From positions 310,001-374,000 of the forward strand of contig JAECYW010000006.1 of assembly GCA_023014335.1 (NCBI GenBank): DNA of 64,000 nucleotides. The letters run 5' to 3'. A model generated the notes under the pieces. That model did no database searches. It was not told the DNA's origin and was given only the letters and a program-made list of their open reading frames with translations. This document shows, piece after piece, positions 1-11,529 of the stretch (position 1 is its first letter; each line of letters opens with the position of its first letter). A program made the translations under genes and the position numbers. The stretch is from Galerina marginata. Lineage: Eukaryota > Basidiomycota > Agaricomycetes > Agaricales > Galerinaceae.

Positions 1-3000
1 TTGAGGTTAGAGGGGGGAGGCCTCGTTCAAACCAAAGTTTGAAAACGACGCCACCACCATCTGCGGAGCGTAGATCGGAAGATCTGTCACTCGGCCTCCC
101 GGCATCTGTCTGAAAATGATGTTTAGAAAATAATCTGCGTTTCTAAAGGCGGCGGGAAGTCACCCATTCTCTCGACCCAGCCAAATTTTTGGCCTTGTTA
201 TGCTCATTTAGCCGGCAATGCCGGAGTCTATTTTTGGTCTGCTTCTATTTCTGTCGTTGTCGGTGTTCCTCTCACCACCATTCACACTCCCGCCTCCACC
301 GTCTCTCCTCGATTGGGCACACTGCCAATGCCTCCGCCCTCCTATGTCGTCGATTAATCCATGTACGCGTCGCCTTGTTGACCGCCATGGATGTGCTCAA
401 TCCCAGTGAAAGTCGATCATGAGCTGGTCTGCGAATATATGAGATTAGTCGAGCTTGCAGATAAACACAGACAATCACTACTATTTACCATCTGCAGATT
501 TTTTTCTGCGGATTTCGGGCAATCTGCGCAAGGGTTATGTTCTTGTTTATGGATTTTTCTGCTGTCTGCTGAGTCCATCTGAGGTGTTCTGGGAATAAAT
601 GTACAATTGGAGAACAGTATCGAATACATCCCTGTACATGTACGCTACAAATCTAATAATCTGCGAGGATCCGCACCTCTGCGTTCTTCTTGGTAGTTTC
701 CGCCCTGGCCAATCTGCTCCCTACTCCATCGACTCCAATTATTTCTAGATACCACCCTAGGGCGATACTCAGTAAGAGCTACAACTAGAAACGACGGCGT
801 CACTCACTGTTCAGAAGATGTAGGGTCCGAGAGATATTCCTGGGCTTTAATTACATCCCTGTTTCATTCTTCAATGTAACAAAACATTAGTAAGGTTCGC
901 TGGTTATGATCAAGCCTTATATTCACTCACCATATATCTCGGGATCGGGAAGGTCGTGTATTTAACTCCACGAAGGCGACGACCGTAAGACTGCAGGGAA
1001 TTTTATGTTAGATGCCGGCTGGGAACTCTTGAAACGTACCAAGCGGTTGCAACGGCTGCCGCAGTGCATTGTCTTCACCTTGATTTCATGGCACGGAGGT
1101 GCGAAGAAAACGAGGGAAAATGCGAACAAAATGTCGCTTCAACAAAAAAATCAAAAAGAGTACTTATAAGTAAAACGAATGGAATGCTCACCTGGATGCG
1201 AATCTCCGCCAACGCGGAAAAGCTCTCAAGTTCCGAGAATCCTAAGCAGCTCTTAAAGGGTGAGAGCGCTGTTACTTGCTACGAAATAGGTGAAATCCGG
1301 GTATTCACTAATCCTAGCCCCCAAGAAAGCGCATATAACCGACTTGAACATTATTGAGTTCAAATACAGGTAATATTGATATAAGGACTTACTCGCCTGA
1401 GAATGGGACCCAACTGTTCAGCATCTAAAACTTTGTCCTACTAGCGGCTTGCTGGGGAGGGATTCTGGACGGGATCAGTGCATTGTCGATGACGAAGGGC
1501 AAGGTAAAGGGGGACCAGATGATGGGAGGGAAGAAAGGAGGAAATGGGAGAGTTGGAATATACGTCGTTGTATATATGAAAAAATCGAACGCACGGACCT
1601 TGTAAAGAGTACTCGAGAGTCGAGGCGATGAGATGCAGGAACAGAAGAAGGAACCACAGAAAACGAGCAGAGTTGAGATGCAAAGAAGTTGATGTGATGC
1701 TGAATTTGGAACTCGGAGATTTGTCTGCTGATGGCAGTCGCAGAAATCCCATCGCATCACAGACTCCCGCAGAAGCTGTCCTAGTGCGCAGACGGGCTCA
1801 GACCAACGCATGACCGACTTTCACTGGGGCTCAATCCCCACCTCGTCGACAAGGATGGTGCGGCCCTATTACCAGGTCCGCCGTTACTGCCTCCTCCACC
1901 TGCGTCGACGTGGCTAACGCAGCTTCGTGTCCGCTTTTTCAGCCACCGTGGATATGGTCAATCCCGCTAATTGCAATGTTAATACGTACGTGGACTTCTT
2001 CCGTTATACCGTAGATCCCAACCATTTACATTATTTATTTGTTCAAATAGCCCAATTGAGTCGCGAAACGAAATACAACAGTGACGACTGGAATAGTCGA
2101 GACTGCTGTCTGTGCAACGGCGGCTGTCTCAGTGCCAGTATTCCCGTGCCCCGACTTTCCGCGTCCCACCTCCCACCTCCTACATCCAGCTGCTTGTTTC
2201 TAACGCCCTCATGTTATGTTACCGGCGTTTCTGGGGGCATCTTTCTGGTATATTCGCATGGACGATGGTTGACTCGACCCAGGACCCGGAGGATCCAGAA
2301 CAGCAGTGATAAGGACGGCGATGACGACTGGATAGTCGATGGCGGTGTCCGTCGAGTGAGAGCGGGAGGGTGGCTGCTCGATTTGCGGTGAGTTTCTTGC
2401 ATTGATTCTGTTCCTGGGTATTCAACCAACCTCCGCGCATATGCTGCGACTAGAGAGGAGTAGGAGGCGGGGATCGTGAATTGGGAGTGGTGGAGGTAGT
2501 GGTGGGTGGCAGCAAGGCTGGACATTGACGTTGGAACGTCTAAGTCCTGAGCTTGAGTGGGCTGGAAAACAAGGTGAGTAAAGATACGATGAAGATATGA
2601 AGTTTTACTTACCCGTTAAAAAGTCTGCAAACCATCAGTTCGAGTCGACGATGGCGGCGGCTGCGGGATGTTGAGCATCGGCAGGTTGATAGAAAGTCGG
2701 CGGGCGGAGGAAGAAGCTGTTATAAACGATGTATGCCTGTTTCCTGACTTCAGAAGAGAACGTTGCTGACCTGAATGACTTGTAGCTGTCCCTAGACCTT
2801 GGTTTGCCGCACAATGCGGTCGTCGACATCCGCAAGCACTGCAAGTCGATATCCCACCAATGAACGCGAAGTGGATGACGCTGCGGCGGACAGGCTGGCT
2901 TTGTTGCGGGTGTGTCTCACGTAGCTAACGCCCGTCCGCCTCGCAGCACTCCTCGAGAATGGACACAAAACCCGTACTCTGCACCCCGCCTTCGCACTTT

Positions 3001-3340
3001 CAGCTTCAACCACTGAACAAACAATTGAAGGGAGGGGCGGTAACGACAGCCAGCGGTGACGATGACGCCGACTGCGGGGTGTAGTCAAGACTGCGAGACG
3101 GCGGGAGTGGTGCGAGCAAGAGCAGGAGAAGGAGAAAAAGCAGTGGTGTTAGACTTTTCAAGGGTTCTCTATCTGTGTAGAGGCACAAAACTGGATATTT
3201 ACTGAACTTGAGACTTGAAAGTAAAAATATTCATTGGCGGAAGGCGAGATTTGGGGTTGTATAACAAGTTAATGGGCTTAGAGCCTATAATTCACATGAT
3301 CATAGGGACATAACTTCACATTGACTGCAGCAGCACCAAA
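1..3340. other. no gene recognised
   Basis: All open frames here are short, mostly lack an ATG and show no family signature. GC-rich stretches at 250-430 and 1800-2500 share short words with each other, for example an inverted match of the word around 395-420 near 1805-1830. This suggests decayed dispersed repeats rather than genes. Confidence 0.5.
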
Positions 3341-3353
3341 CCGAATTGCACCA

Positions 3354-3488
3354 GACGTTATAGGGCACATCTCAACCAAATCTCAACCATCAAATTTTTC
3401 GTGTTTTTTGCCTCCGACTTTAAATTCCGCTCTATCTAATCTAATCGCCCCGCCTCTCAGATGTAGAGAGATCGTGCCTTATAACGTC
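3354..3488. repeat. small inverted-repeat (MITE-like) element
   Basis: A 21-base word starting GACGTTATAGGGCAC at 3354 returns inverted and nearly identical at 3468-3488. The ~135-bp hairpin-forming unit has no coding potential. It lies downstream of the 3' end of the zinc-cluster gene. No target duplication could be assigned. Confidence 0.4.
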
Positions 3489-3844
3489 GGGAACGAGGCT
3501 AGACTGCCCTATGACTGGCGATGAGCGGTAACCAAACCCTACGCAAGTTTTTTTTGGGGGACACATGCACAGCTTAGGTCATGTCACTTCTTCAACTGCA
3601 CCTCTGACCTTTTCATTGACAAAATCATTTACCCGGTCTCATTTGCGACGTATTTTGGAGCAATCCAGAATGCAGGAACTTATATTACACAAGGATAATA
3701 TTATCAATTTATCATACAAAACTATATACGACGACGTGGGTATATATTGAACGAACAAAAAAAAAGGCGGCCACTGGCAAGAAAGCCGCTTGGAGCTAGG
3801 CATGACATGATGGGTATGTTTGAAATAATATTGTGAGGGTGCTA

Positions 3845-5243
3845 TCATCGTCGAGTCAAAGTAAGATGGTTGGCCCCCTGTTCATTCATGTATGTGCATT
3901 TGAACGAGCGTCGCGCACATTGACTTAGAACAATTATTAGTAATGCAAACCGAGGAACCAAAAGTCAAAGCCCTTACTTGCAGGTGGGATCAGGGCTTCC
4001 AGGTGGTGGGCGACCACAGGAAATCTTCCGCTCCCTACAGAATATGCATGCAAGGCTCGTTTTCCTCGGTTCCTTGAAGCTCTTGGCAGTACTCGACGAT
4101 CCCGTCGAGGTGTGCTTTAAGGCGGCATTTGACGGACTATGCTCTCGGGAAGCACTCGCCGCAGACCCCTGCGACGCCCCCGATGGCTGCTCGGTGGATG
4201 GAAGGATGTGCTTGCTTCGCTTGCGCTTGAAGCGCTTCTTTAACGGGGACGGGGGGCATGTCGAACCCGGGCTAAGCCTAATGCTATTAGCGGCTGCAGT
4301 CGCGGCAGTTGTCCTCGCGGCAGGTCTCGGAATCGTAATGGTCAGTCGTTGAGTGCTCGGAGGTCTGTGGATGCTGTCCTGCTCTTCCCGCTTGAGCTTC
4401 TCCAAATATTCGAGGTTGGCCGACAGCTCCGAATATGATGACCGCTTTTCGGGAGGGACTGGCTGATGCTACATTGAAGCCATCAGTAATCAACTGAAAC
4501 AACCTTGTGAAATGAACCAACTGCTGCGTCGTATTTCGGCTTTGGGCAAAGGCATACTGGCATGATCATTCGATTCGGAGGGCCGGGTAAGGCAGTCGAC
4601 TCAAAAAATTGTTTGATATCATCCGGTGGAACCAGATTCGGAGGTATCTAAGAGAGGAAATAGTAAATAAATTGCTCGACTCATGAGAGTGAGCGCCATT
4701 GATCTCACTCTAAATCGAGGTTCCGGAGCTGCTAGCACATCTCCAGCAACTTGCAGGACATAATTAGAAAATCCGGTACCCGATGACGATGCAAGCGGCC
4801 GAACATATTGAGGTGCTGGGTACTGTGATTTGATTTCTGCCGAGTGCCGGTATACATGGTTGACGAGCGATTGGGACGATGAGGTCGTGATCCACACAGA
4901 AGTGTCGTATTTTTCTTGCAAGGTGGAACTCTCCCACAATTTCCCGTCATGATAAATCGGACCATGGACATCGCCACCCTTTATGGAGTAATCTGGGTCC
5001 TACAATGATAACAAGTACGACATTGATTTCATTGCAATGGCAGGTGATGCTTACGATACGATGGTGAGAATATCGGGGGTTATTATCGGCTTCGAACGGC
5101 GCGCTGGAGGTCGACGGCGGCGAAAAATACGACGGACTCTGTTGGTTAACGGTCTCGAGCTCAGCCTCGTGGAATTGTCTGGGAGATTGAGTCGTGGTCG
5201 GGGCTCCAGAAAAATCATATCGACGAGTCGCAGAGCGAAACAT
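3845..5243 (-). CDS. Zn(2)-Cys(6) fungal-type transcription factor, C-terminal zinc cluster
   Basis: Spliced gene on the minus strand, read as exons 5243-5055, 4999-4709, 4647-4504, 4462-3978 and 3923-3845, giving about 395 residues. Introns are 41-61 nt with clean GT-AG ends. The start is the ATG at 5243; an upstream open frame (exon ending near 5337, then an intron to 5263) could add N-terminal residues. The cluster begins ACIFCRERKISC, continues through PDPTC, and is completed across the last intron by QCARRSFKC, giving the six-cysteine binuclear pattern. Only about 15 residues follow. Upstream are a Lys/Arg-rich putative nuclear signal (KKRFKRKR), a Ser/Ala/Pro-rich linker and a short charged helix (LEYLEKLKREEQ). 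By family it should be a nuclear sequence-specific DNA-binding regulator; its targets are unknown. A C-terminal cluster is a known arrangement in mushroom-forming fungi. Confidence 0.85.
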
Positions 5244-5649
5244 AGCTGAATATGCCGTAAATCTGGAATGAAATGAAATGTCACTGTCGGCTGGTCTTTT
5301 CCACTCAGAAATAGACTTACTTACCGGGTAGACAAATCGACGATAGGGGACCCGCTTTTGCAAACTGTCAAATTATCGAGTGGTTGAGCACGATTAAGAG
5401 AGGAAGCGATGCCAGAGGGGAAAATCCTAGTCTGTTGGGCTGATGTGGATGTAGGGGAAGAGCAAGGGGCACGCAATAATGGATGCGGGGTAGAAAGCCA
5501 CCCGCTAAGCGAAGGGCTGGCGCATCCGAGTACTAATGAAATCCCTGTATACGTACCATTCCGCTTTCGGATTAGCGTTTGCGTCCACACACCTGTCAAT
5601 ATATGGGGCTACGAAATTTGCGCATCTGTCCTCGACAATAAGCAGGCCA

Positions 5650-5812
5650 TTCATACCCCTTGGTGGACGGCCCAGACTATGGGTTATCGGAGGTTATGGG
5701 TTATGAGAGGTCAATTTTGGTGTAAATTTCGGTTTCGTATAGCGGCTGAAACCTATGAGTTATGGGGGTGTATGGATTATTACAGGTATGGGTTATGACA
5801 GGTTCGACTGTA
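5650..5812. repeat. ATAACCCATA-type inverted-repeat element
   Basis: Several copies of TATGGGTTAT occur at 5677-5800. The right end, GGTTCGACTG followed by TA, matches the right arm of the small hairpin at 61521-61592, and the inner part (TTGGTGGACGGCCCAG) matches its loop in inverse orientation. This looks like an insertion or rearranged copy upstream of the zinc-cluster gene. The left border is not clear. Confidence 0.4.
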
Positions 5813-6001
5813 GCTCTTGTTTTTGAGATCAATTTGACAGTCCTTCCTCGGGTGGACACAGGAAAGCGTCGCGCGATGCAGCAGTTCTCGAAATTTATCC
5901 AGAGCCATTTGCTTGGAATCTTGGAGCTTCGAGGTCGGATCTTCGTTATCGTTTGCTTCTATGATTGCCTTCCTGTTGCTATGTGTCGCCAATTCTGACA
6001 T
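5780..6001 (-). CDS. hypothetical 73-residue ORF, possible exon cut by a repeat
   Basis: An ATG-initiated frame with ordinary codon use begins MSELATHSNRKAIIEAND and stays open to about 5813, where it runs into the ATAACCCATA-type repeat. The last ~10 codons lie in the repeat. It may be the first exon of a gene whose rest was displaced, perhaps an upstream exon of the zinc-cluster gene, but no join was found. No family recognised. Confidence 0.25.
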   Translation of the reverse strand: MSELATHSNRKAIIEANDNEDPTSKLQDSKQMALDKFRELLHRATLSCVHPRKDCQIDLKNKSYSRTCHNPYL

Positions 6002-6215
6002 GGTGGTCCTTGAAATTTTACCGGCGGCTCGTGAGTCTGACCTGATATGACAAGATCTTGTGGCTGGGATGCATAAGGGTCATCAAAAGAATAGATTAAC
6101 AAGCTCGTGACAGGCTGGCACAGCGCAAGGCAACAATTTATTTATTGCGTCAAGGCTCTAAAAGTCGGCCAAAATATGATCCGTTATAGACATCCCTTGG
6201 AATGGCGAAGCTGCC

Positions 6216-6500
6216 GACGAGTTCAACTCCGAGTTGTCTGTGCTGCAAGAACGTGAGCTGGTGGCTCATTAGGCTCATCAAATCTAATCTTTGATATTTT
6301 TGGCTGTCCTAACGAAACTTTCTACCTACGGAGACTCAATGGCATCCCTGCTGTCACTCGCGACGGCTGAACCTTTTGACGACGATCTCAAGCAGAGGGA
6401 AGAATATATCAAACAGGGTTTCCCCGTTTGGAGTCGTCGTGACTTCCAGCAGCTGATCAGGGCTCTCGAGACCTTTGAGAGCGATGACGTGGTGCACATA
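6216..6500 (+). pseudogene. fragment of an ISWI-type chromatin remodeller (HAND/SANT region)
   Basis: From 6339 the frame reads MASLLSLATAEPF, then KQREEYIKQGFP, then VWSRRDFQQLIRALETF. This is the characteristic start of the ISWI SANT domain (tryptophan, RRDFQQ, aromatic-rich helix). About 60 codons earlier, in another register, ELSVLQERELVAH followed by a stop resembles the preceding HAND segment. The ATPase domain and the rest of SANT/SLIDE are absent. The match ends near 6500, where a tandem repeat unit begins. It is a short, broken duplicate of an ISWI gene; the functional gene is not in this window. Recognition is from family knowledge and was not searched. Confidence 0.6.
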
Positions 6501-9130
6501 GTCAAACACGAAATTGGCGTTAGAGGCCCAAACTTGAGAGGCTGTGCACATTGACTTCGATATTTGAGCCACCAAAGCCGACGATAACGATGACGATCAT
6601 CCTGAAGAACAGAGGTCGAAACTGATGACGAGGTCGAGGAGCTGAGGGCGAGAACAGGCTTCGAAACATTACAATCGACGGAATAGATGGTGGGCCTACG
6701 AACTTCGATGTAAGGACCACTAAGGCCGACCATGGCGAGATGGATTACGCTGATGAATGGAAGGCCGGAAACTGGTTTTCGAAGATGCGAAAAGCCTCTT
6801 CTAAATTCAGGCACCCTGCGGGCCAGCGATTCCGGCAAGCCTAGGATCTGTTACTCCTCCCCCACTTTGATTTGGAACGTAAACTCTAGCCCTTGTCCAC
6901 AGGTACAAGCCCGCACGTCCGCACTAGTGCTGCAAGCTTCCGCCGACATTTCCCAACAGCGCCTTCATAGCCCTAGGACCGTGACCCCGTCCCCAAAAGC
7001 AGAGTGAACTGGGTGGGTTAGACGACGTTTAAATTTGGAGGCGTTGATGAGTTGCAAACGGTGCTGGAGGACGTGACGAGGAGCTCGTCGTACAGCAATA
7101 GGACTAAGTCATCGTAGGTGGCCAAACGGACAGGGTGGAGAATCAGGAGTGGTGCGAAAGGCGACGCGCTCGTAAAATCTGTAAGACGCTGAAAATCATA
7201 CAATCCCTCCATGCCCTTCGAGTGGGCGAACATTTGGAGGTAATGGCATTGTCGTGCCGCACCGAGAAGAACGGGAGTAGAAATCTGAAGGTTCTTGTGT
7301 TGAGGAAGTGAAAGGAGGCTGGTGCAGGTTCGGAGGCGCCTGTATATATATTGGTCGACAGCGGTGGTCATAAATGTTCGTAAACTCCATGCCGGCAGGG
7401 CGTCGGCGTGATGGATCGTACGAGTTTTAAAACCTTGAACTCAGGGCATGGAGGAGTCGCATAAATGTGGCTACAACGTTGTAGGAGGATTGTTCCTCAA
7501 CTCCGAGCTTTGACGCAGGAAGGAAGGGTATTGAGGAAAGGGTGGCGAGCTGCAGCAGGGAGATGAGTAAGCGCTAAGAAGATCGACTCGCAGGTATAGC
7601 GAAACGAGCTGTCTGAGTACTTGAGGTGATGTTGAAAAGAGTGATGACGTGGTGCAATATTTGAACGCAGATTGGCCGCAAATTCAAGAAAGAAGAAACC
7701 GAGTGCATTGGCTTGGGTGTTCGAGCCATCAAGGCCAACGATAACGAGGAAAATCGTGCTGAGGAACGGAGGTCAAGGTGATGAAAGGACCTGGGAAGTT
7801 GAAGGTAAGATGACCCCCAAGATGTTGACTTTGAGCTAGGAGACGGAGGCTACACAAAGTTCGATGTGCGAACCACCAAGACTGACGGTGGCGAGGTAGA
7901 TTACGCTGACGAAAGGCGAGCAGGAAATTAGTTTTTGACGACCTGAAAACCCGCTGTGCTAAATCCAGGCACCGCCGCGGCCCGGCGGTTCCGGTAAGTC
8001 CTCTTTCTCCTCGTCGCTCGTTCTTATAAGTAGCCGTGGCCTCTAACCCGAAATCAATGTGGATCCATCTGCACGTCTACCACCTGCCCTGCAACGTTCC
8101 GTTAACCTCCTGCAATAGCGCTCTAATTCTCAGAGGATCGAGAGGTCGTGAAGCCAGTGCACAAAAGCAAAGCGAACTGGGTTTAACGACATTCAAGTAG
8201 AGGTGTTGACGGAGGTGCAAGCAGCAGTGTAAAAGATGACGAGGAGCTCAGTGTTGTGCAGCAGTGTGAAGGCCCGATGTTTTGTGGTCGGCAAAGCGAA
8301 CATGGGTGGAGAGAAAGGAAAGCGAGGGACAGGATCGAATGACAGACGTTTATAGGTAGCGGTGCCATCGTGTCGCACAGAGAAGAACGAGGATAGGGTG
8401 CTTGTGTTGAGGTGAGCGGGCATCAGTGCGGGCAGGTTCGGGGGGCGCATATAGTTGTGGTACTTGGCGTAAAACTCGGTGGCGGGCTGAAGCTAGTGTT
8501 TTCAGTTAGGAGATGAAAAGAGGCTGAAAGCAGTTGCAGCCGCACCTAACATTGGGTGAAGACCGTGACTGTTGAATTTTATAAGAACGGTTTTAACCTC
8601 GTCTTCTTGGCAAAGTGCCAGTGCCACGACTCGAGCTCGAGAAGCGCCAGCAGTACTCCTTCCTTAGACCGACTTCTCGTCTAGCCATTCTTCCCATCGC
8701 CGGCCCCTCCAAGGGCCGCTTCATCTTTTCCCAAAAAATGGCCACTGGCGGCGGAAGGGCCGGAGCACCGATACCGGGGCTGTGCCCAAACTAGCAGTTA
8801 ACTGGGCGAGAGTCGCGAGACGACGTTGAAGTAGAAGGGTTCACCAGTGGCGTGGGCGGCGGCGGCGGGGAAGGTGCTCGTTGTCGTGTAGCAGCGTGAA
8901 GGACCAAGGTTTTGTGGCTCGCAAAGCGAACTTGGGTGAAGAGAAAGGAGAGGATGGATGGGACGAAAGTCATCGTGATACGGGCTAGCTCGAGCCGTCC
9001 TTGCCTCTTGAGCAGGCGACGTTTGTCGGTAGGAGCGCCGTCGTGCCGCACCCGGAAGCAAAGAGGGGGTGTTCTTGAGTTGAGGAAGTGAAAGGAGGTC
9101 GAGATCAACTCGGACGCGGGTTAAGCTGGG
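6480..9130. repeat. diverged ~1.16-kb tandem units
   Basis: Landmarks recur at constant spacing: GATGACGTGGTGCA at 6483 and 7641; GTTCGATGT plus a CCACTAAGGCCGAC-like word at 6703 and 7859; the CCAGCGATTCCGG / CCCGGCGGTTCCGG word at ~6810 and ~7968. A further landmark (GTCGTGCCGCAC-like) is at 7249, 8368 and 9041, so the third unit is shorter. Minus-strand open pieces at 7018-7371, 8193-8450 and 8798-9061 resemble one another weakly. This may be a degenerate duplicated coding segment. Confidence 0.5.
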
Positions 9131-9811
9131 GGAAGCTGATCAGGAGATGGAAAAAGCAGATGTAGTCATGCTTACAGCGACGATTTCGAGCGTCCGTACA
9201 AATGACGTCGAGGTCGGTGTTCGTGGCAGATCTCCACCTCGACCTCGACGAATCGAGCCTCCTTAGCCCGACATCTCCCAGGTGTGCTGCTCCTTAGTTG
9301 CCCGACCTCCATTCCTCCTTTGTCCATCCCTGGTTCGACTTCGTAGCCCTATCCACCTCCCCTCCCCTCCCCTCCTCAATATCCTTCACTCTTCTGGGAG
9401 GAAACGACGGCGGCGTCAGCCACGAGCCAACCGCAATGACGACGTCCAACCCATCCACAATATCTGAGCCCAGGCCCCAGACCCAGCCCCCATCATATCA
9501 TCACCTGATTTCCCAACACCAACACTGCAGCCGACGCCCTAGATCCACTACGGTCGCCTCCTCAGGACAGGAACGCGAGTCACATGAAGGCCGTCGACCT
9601 GATGTCCAGCTTTCGAGGTCAGACGTGAGGTTCTCTAGTGGGGAGACTTCATCAGATGGAAACGATCGCTTGGTCGGGGTCAATGCTCTGACGGATGAGG
9701 GAGACGATGCGGCTGGAACGTCGACCTGGCCGCGTATGAGGCGCGACAATAATAGGATGGGTCGAGGTCGAGGAGCCTCAAGTGCCGAGTGAGAAGAGAT
9801 AATCGGAAGGA

Positions 9812-10231
9812 TCAAATTCGGGAAGGATACGAAGTCGACCGCTTGGAAATCGCGGATTGAGGACCGGGATCTGCAGCTCTTGCTCCATAAAGTCGTATAA
9901 TTGGCCTCCTAAAGAGCAAATGTGGGCTATGGAAGTGTGAAAGCAAGACACGTCGTGCAGAATCGAACGCAGAGCAAGCCGCTTCCTCCAAATCGTCGTC
10001 CATGTACGTGTAGGGAATGGAGATGAGGTTCAAGAACGTCCTACATGATAGGCCACGATTAGAGGGTATGAAAAGTGCGGAAAGCACGACTAAATGGTTC
10101 TGCCGGTAACCGGGGCGAGCATTGGCGGTGTATGATGCACCCAATTCGCTCTCCTTGTCGAGCTCAATGTGGAGACATCGGAAGGCGTATCCCGAGACTT
10201 GAGACGTGGGTATACAAGTTAAGAACTGCAC
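9812..10231 (-). CDS. hypothetical ORF, weak support
   Basis: Open minus-strand frame of about 139 codons without a convincing ATG at its 5' end. An acceptor-like site (TCTTGTGCAG) precedes it near 10227, and a donor-like GTACGT lies near 10285, so it could be a downstream exon, but no upstream exon keeps the frame. It contains an acidic DDDLEEAACSAF segment. No family recognised. It may belong to the degenerate sequence on its left. Confidence 0.2.
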   Translation of the reverse strand: MQFLTCIPTSQVSGYAFRCLHIELDKESELGASYTANARPGYRQNHLVVLSALFIPSNRGLSCRTFLNLISIPYTYMDDDLEEAACSAFDSARRVLLSHFHSPHLLFRRPIIRLYGARAADPGPQSAISKRSTSYPSRI

Positions 10232-10589
10232 AAGAGGACGTCAGTAACCCAAATTCCTTCACACCCTCCAAATAAAACACGTACTGCAAGCCCAGAGTCG
10301 GCTTCTCTATCGCAGCGAAGCAGAAATTCCACAACGGGTGTGGTTGCGGGCCTAAACTCTGGTGTGCGGAAGCTGAGGGGGAAAGGTAAATTACGCTAAA
10401 AGACCAAAATGACACAGTGCTGACCATTATCATCTGGCTATAATTCTAAGAAGAAGGAAACAGTCGGTGCGCTGGTACGATAAAATGCGGTCAGTCCTAA
10501 CACATGGGAGCGGAAGTGGAGGATTCGATTGTTGCTGTTTGGTTTGAAAGCCAAAGTCCCTTGCTCTTCACCATTGCTTCAACAGGCCC

Positions 10590-11525
10590 CGGGACACTCC
10601 CCCACCGACGCCGTATTTACGGCTTACGGCTACCGACATACGGCCACCGTCACCGTACCGTGAGCCTCGAGGAAGATCTACTCAATTGGGTGACTTATAC
10701 ACGATTTCGTGAGCCATTTCAAATGACCCATTGCACAGAAGTCACTAAAATTATTTTACCGCGAAAATTATGCAGAGATACAGTCATCCACCGGCTAATG
10801 TTACGCCACCACTGAGTGTTACACCTTCATAACTCAGCCAAAAATGGGTCTTTTTTGATGAAATAAAATTTTCCTGTGAGCTGTATACGTTTTCTATTAC
10901 CTTGTAAAATTTTAGAGGGAACGAATAAAAATTGACTGAGGAATGGCGAACCCAAAGTGCCGCAAATTGGCTCACTACTCAGTGTTACACCAGTGTTTTG
11001 GGAATAACTTTGCGAGAACTGAATAAGATCATCTAAAATTTTCACTGAAGGAACTAACAGAATTATAAAGAATTATCATATGGTTTTTATTGGGAAAAAG
11101 TGCGATGAAAATTTTTCATTTTGATTTTTAACTTTCAGTGTAACATTAGCCTGTGGATGACTGTAGTGATCATAAGCACAGTCCACGGAGGCAATAGGTA
11201 CATTCACCTACTGCTCCAGGTTGATCGCTTATGGTTTTTCTCAAAATTCACTCATTTAAGGCTGTTTAGCGCAGAGTAAAGGGCTAATTAGTAATTGACT
11301 ATAAATCAATCAGTCCATGTAGTGTTTTCTCTGCAGAAATGGCACGTTTAACTGACTTGGTCTCGCACAAGCGCCGTACCACCGTATACGGCCGTTTTTC
11401 GCCGTTTTTCCACCGTACCGTACCGTCGAGCATCTGGTTCAGCGCTTTACGGTACGGCCACGGCAGTTCCGTCGCCGTAGGACACCCGTAACCTTACGGC
11501 CGTATGCCGTTACGGTACGGCGCGC
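10590..11525. repeat. CCGTACCGT/ACGGCCGTA-rich region around a MITE
   Basis: Two blocks dense in CCGTACCGT, TACGGC and ACGGTACGG words lie at ~10596-10670 and ~11378-11522, either side of the TA-flanked MITE. The outer parts are roughly inverted (CCCCCACCGACGCCGTA on the left, ACGGTACGGCGCGCACCCC on the right). This suggests a ~0.9-kb element with complex subterminal repeats into which the MITE inserted. Confidence 0.4.
10781..11163. mobile_element. TA-flanked MITE, Tc1/mariner-like ends
   Basis: The left end CAGTCATCCACCGGCTAATG and the inverted right end (its complement starts CAGTCATCCACAGGCTAATG) form ~26-bp terminal repeats with one or two mismatches. Both sides are flanked by TA (10779-10780 and 11164-11165). 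The 383-bp interior is AT-rich, carries two copies of a (T/C)GAGTGTTACAC-like word, and encodes nothing. CAGT ends with a TA duplication are typical of non-autonomous Tc1/mariner elements. Confidence 0.75.
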
Positions 11526-11529
11526 ACCC

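Noticed and set aside
3978..4352. 124-codon plus-strand ORF
   Set aside because: Antisense shadow of the zinc-cluster exon, which has a family signature and matching splice sites on the minus strand.
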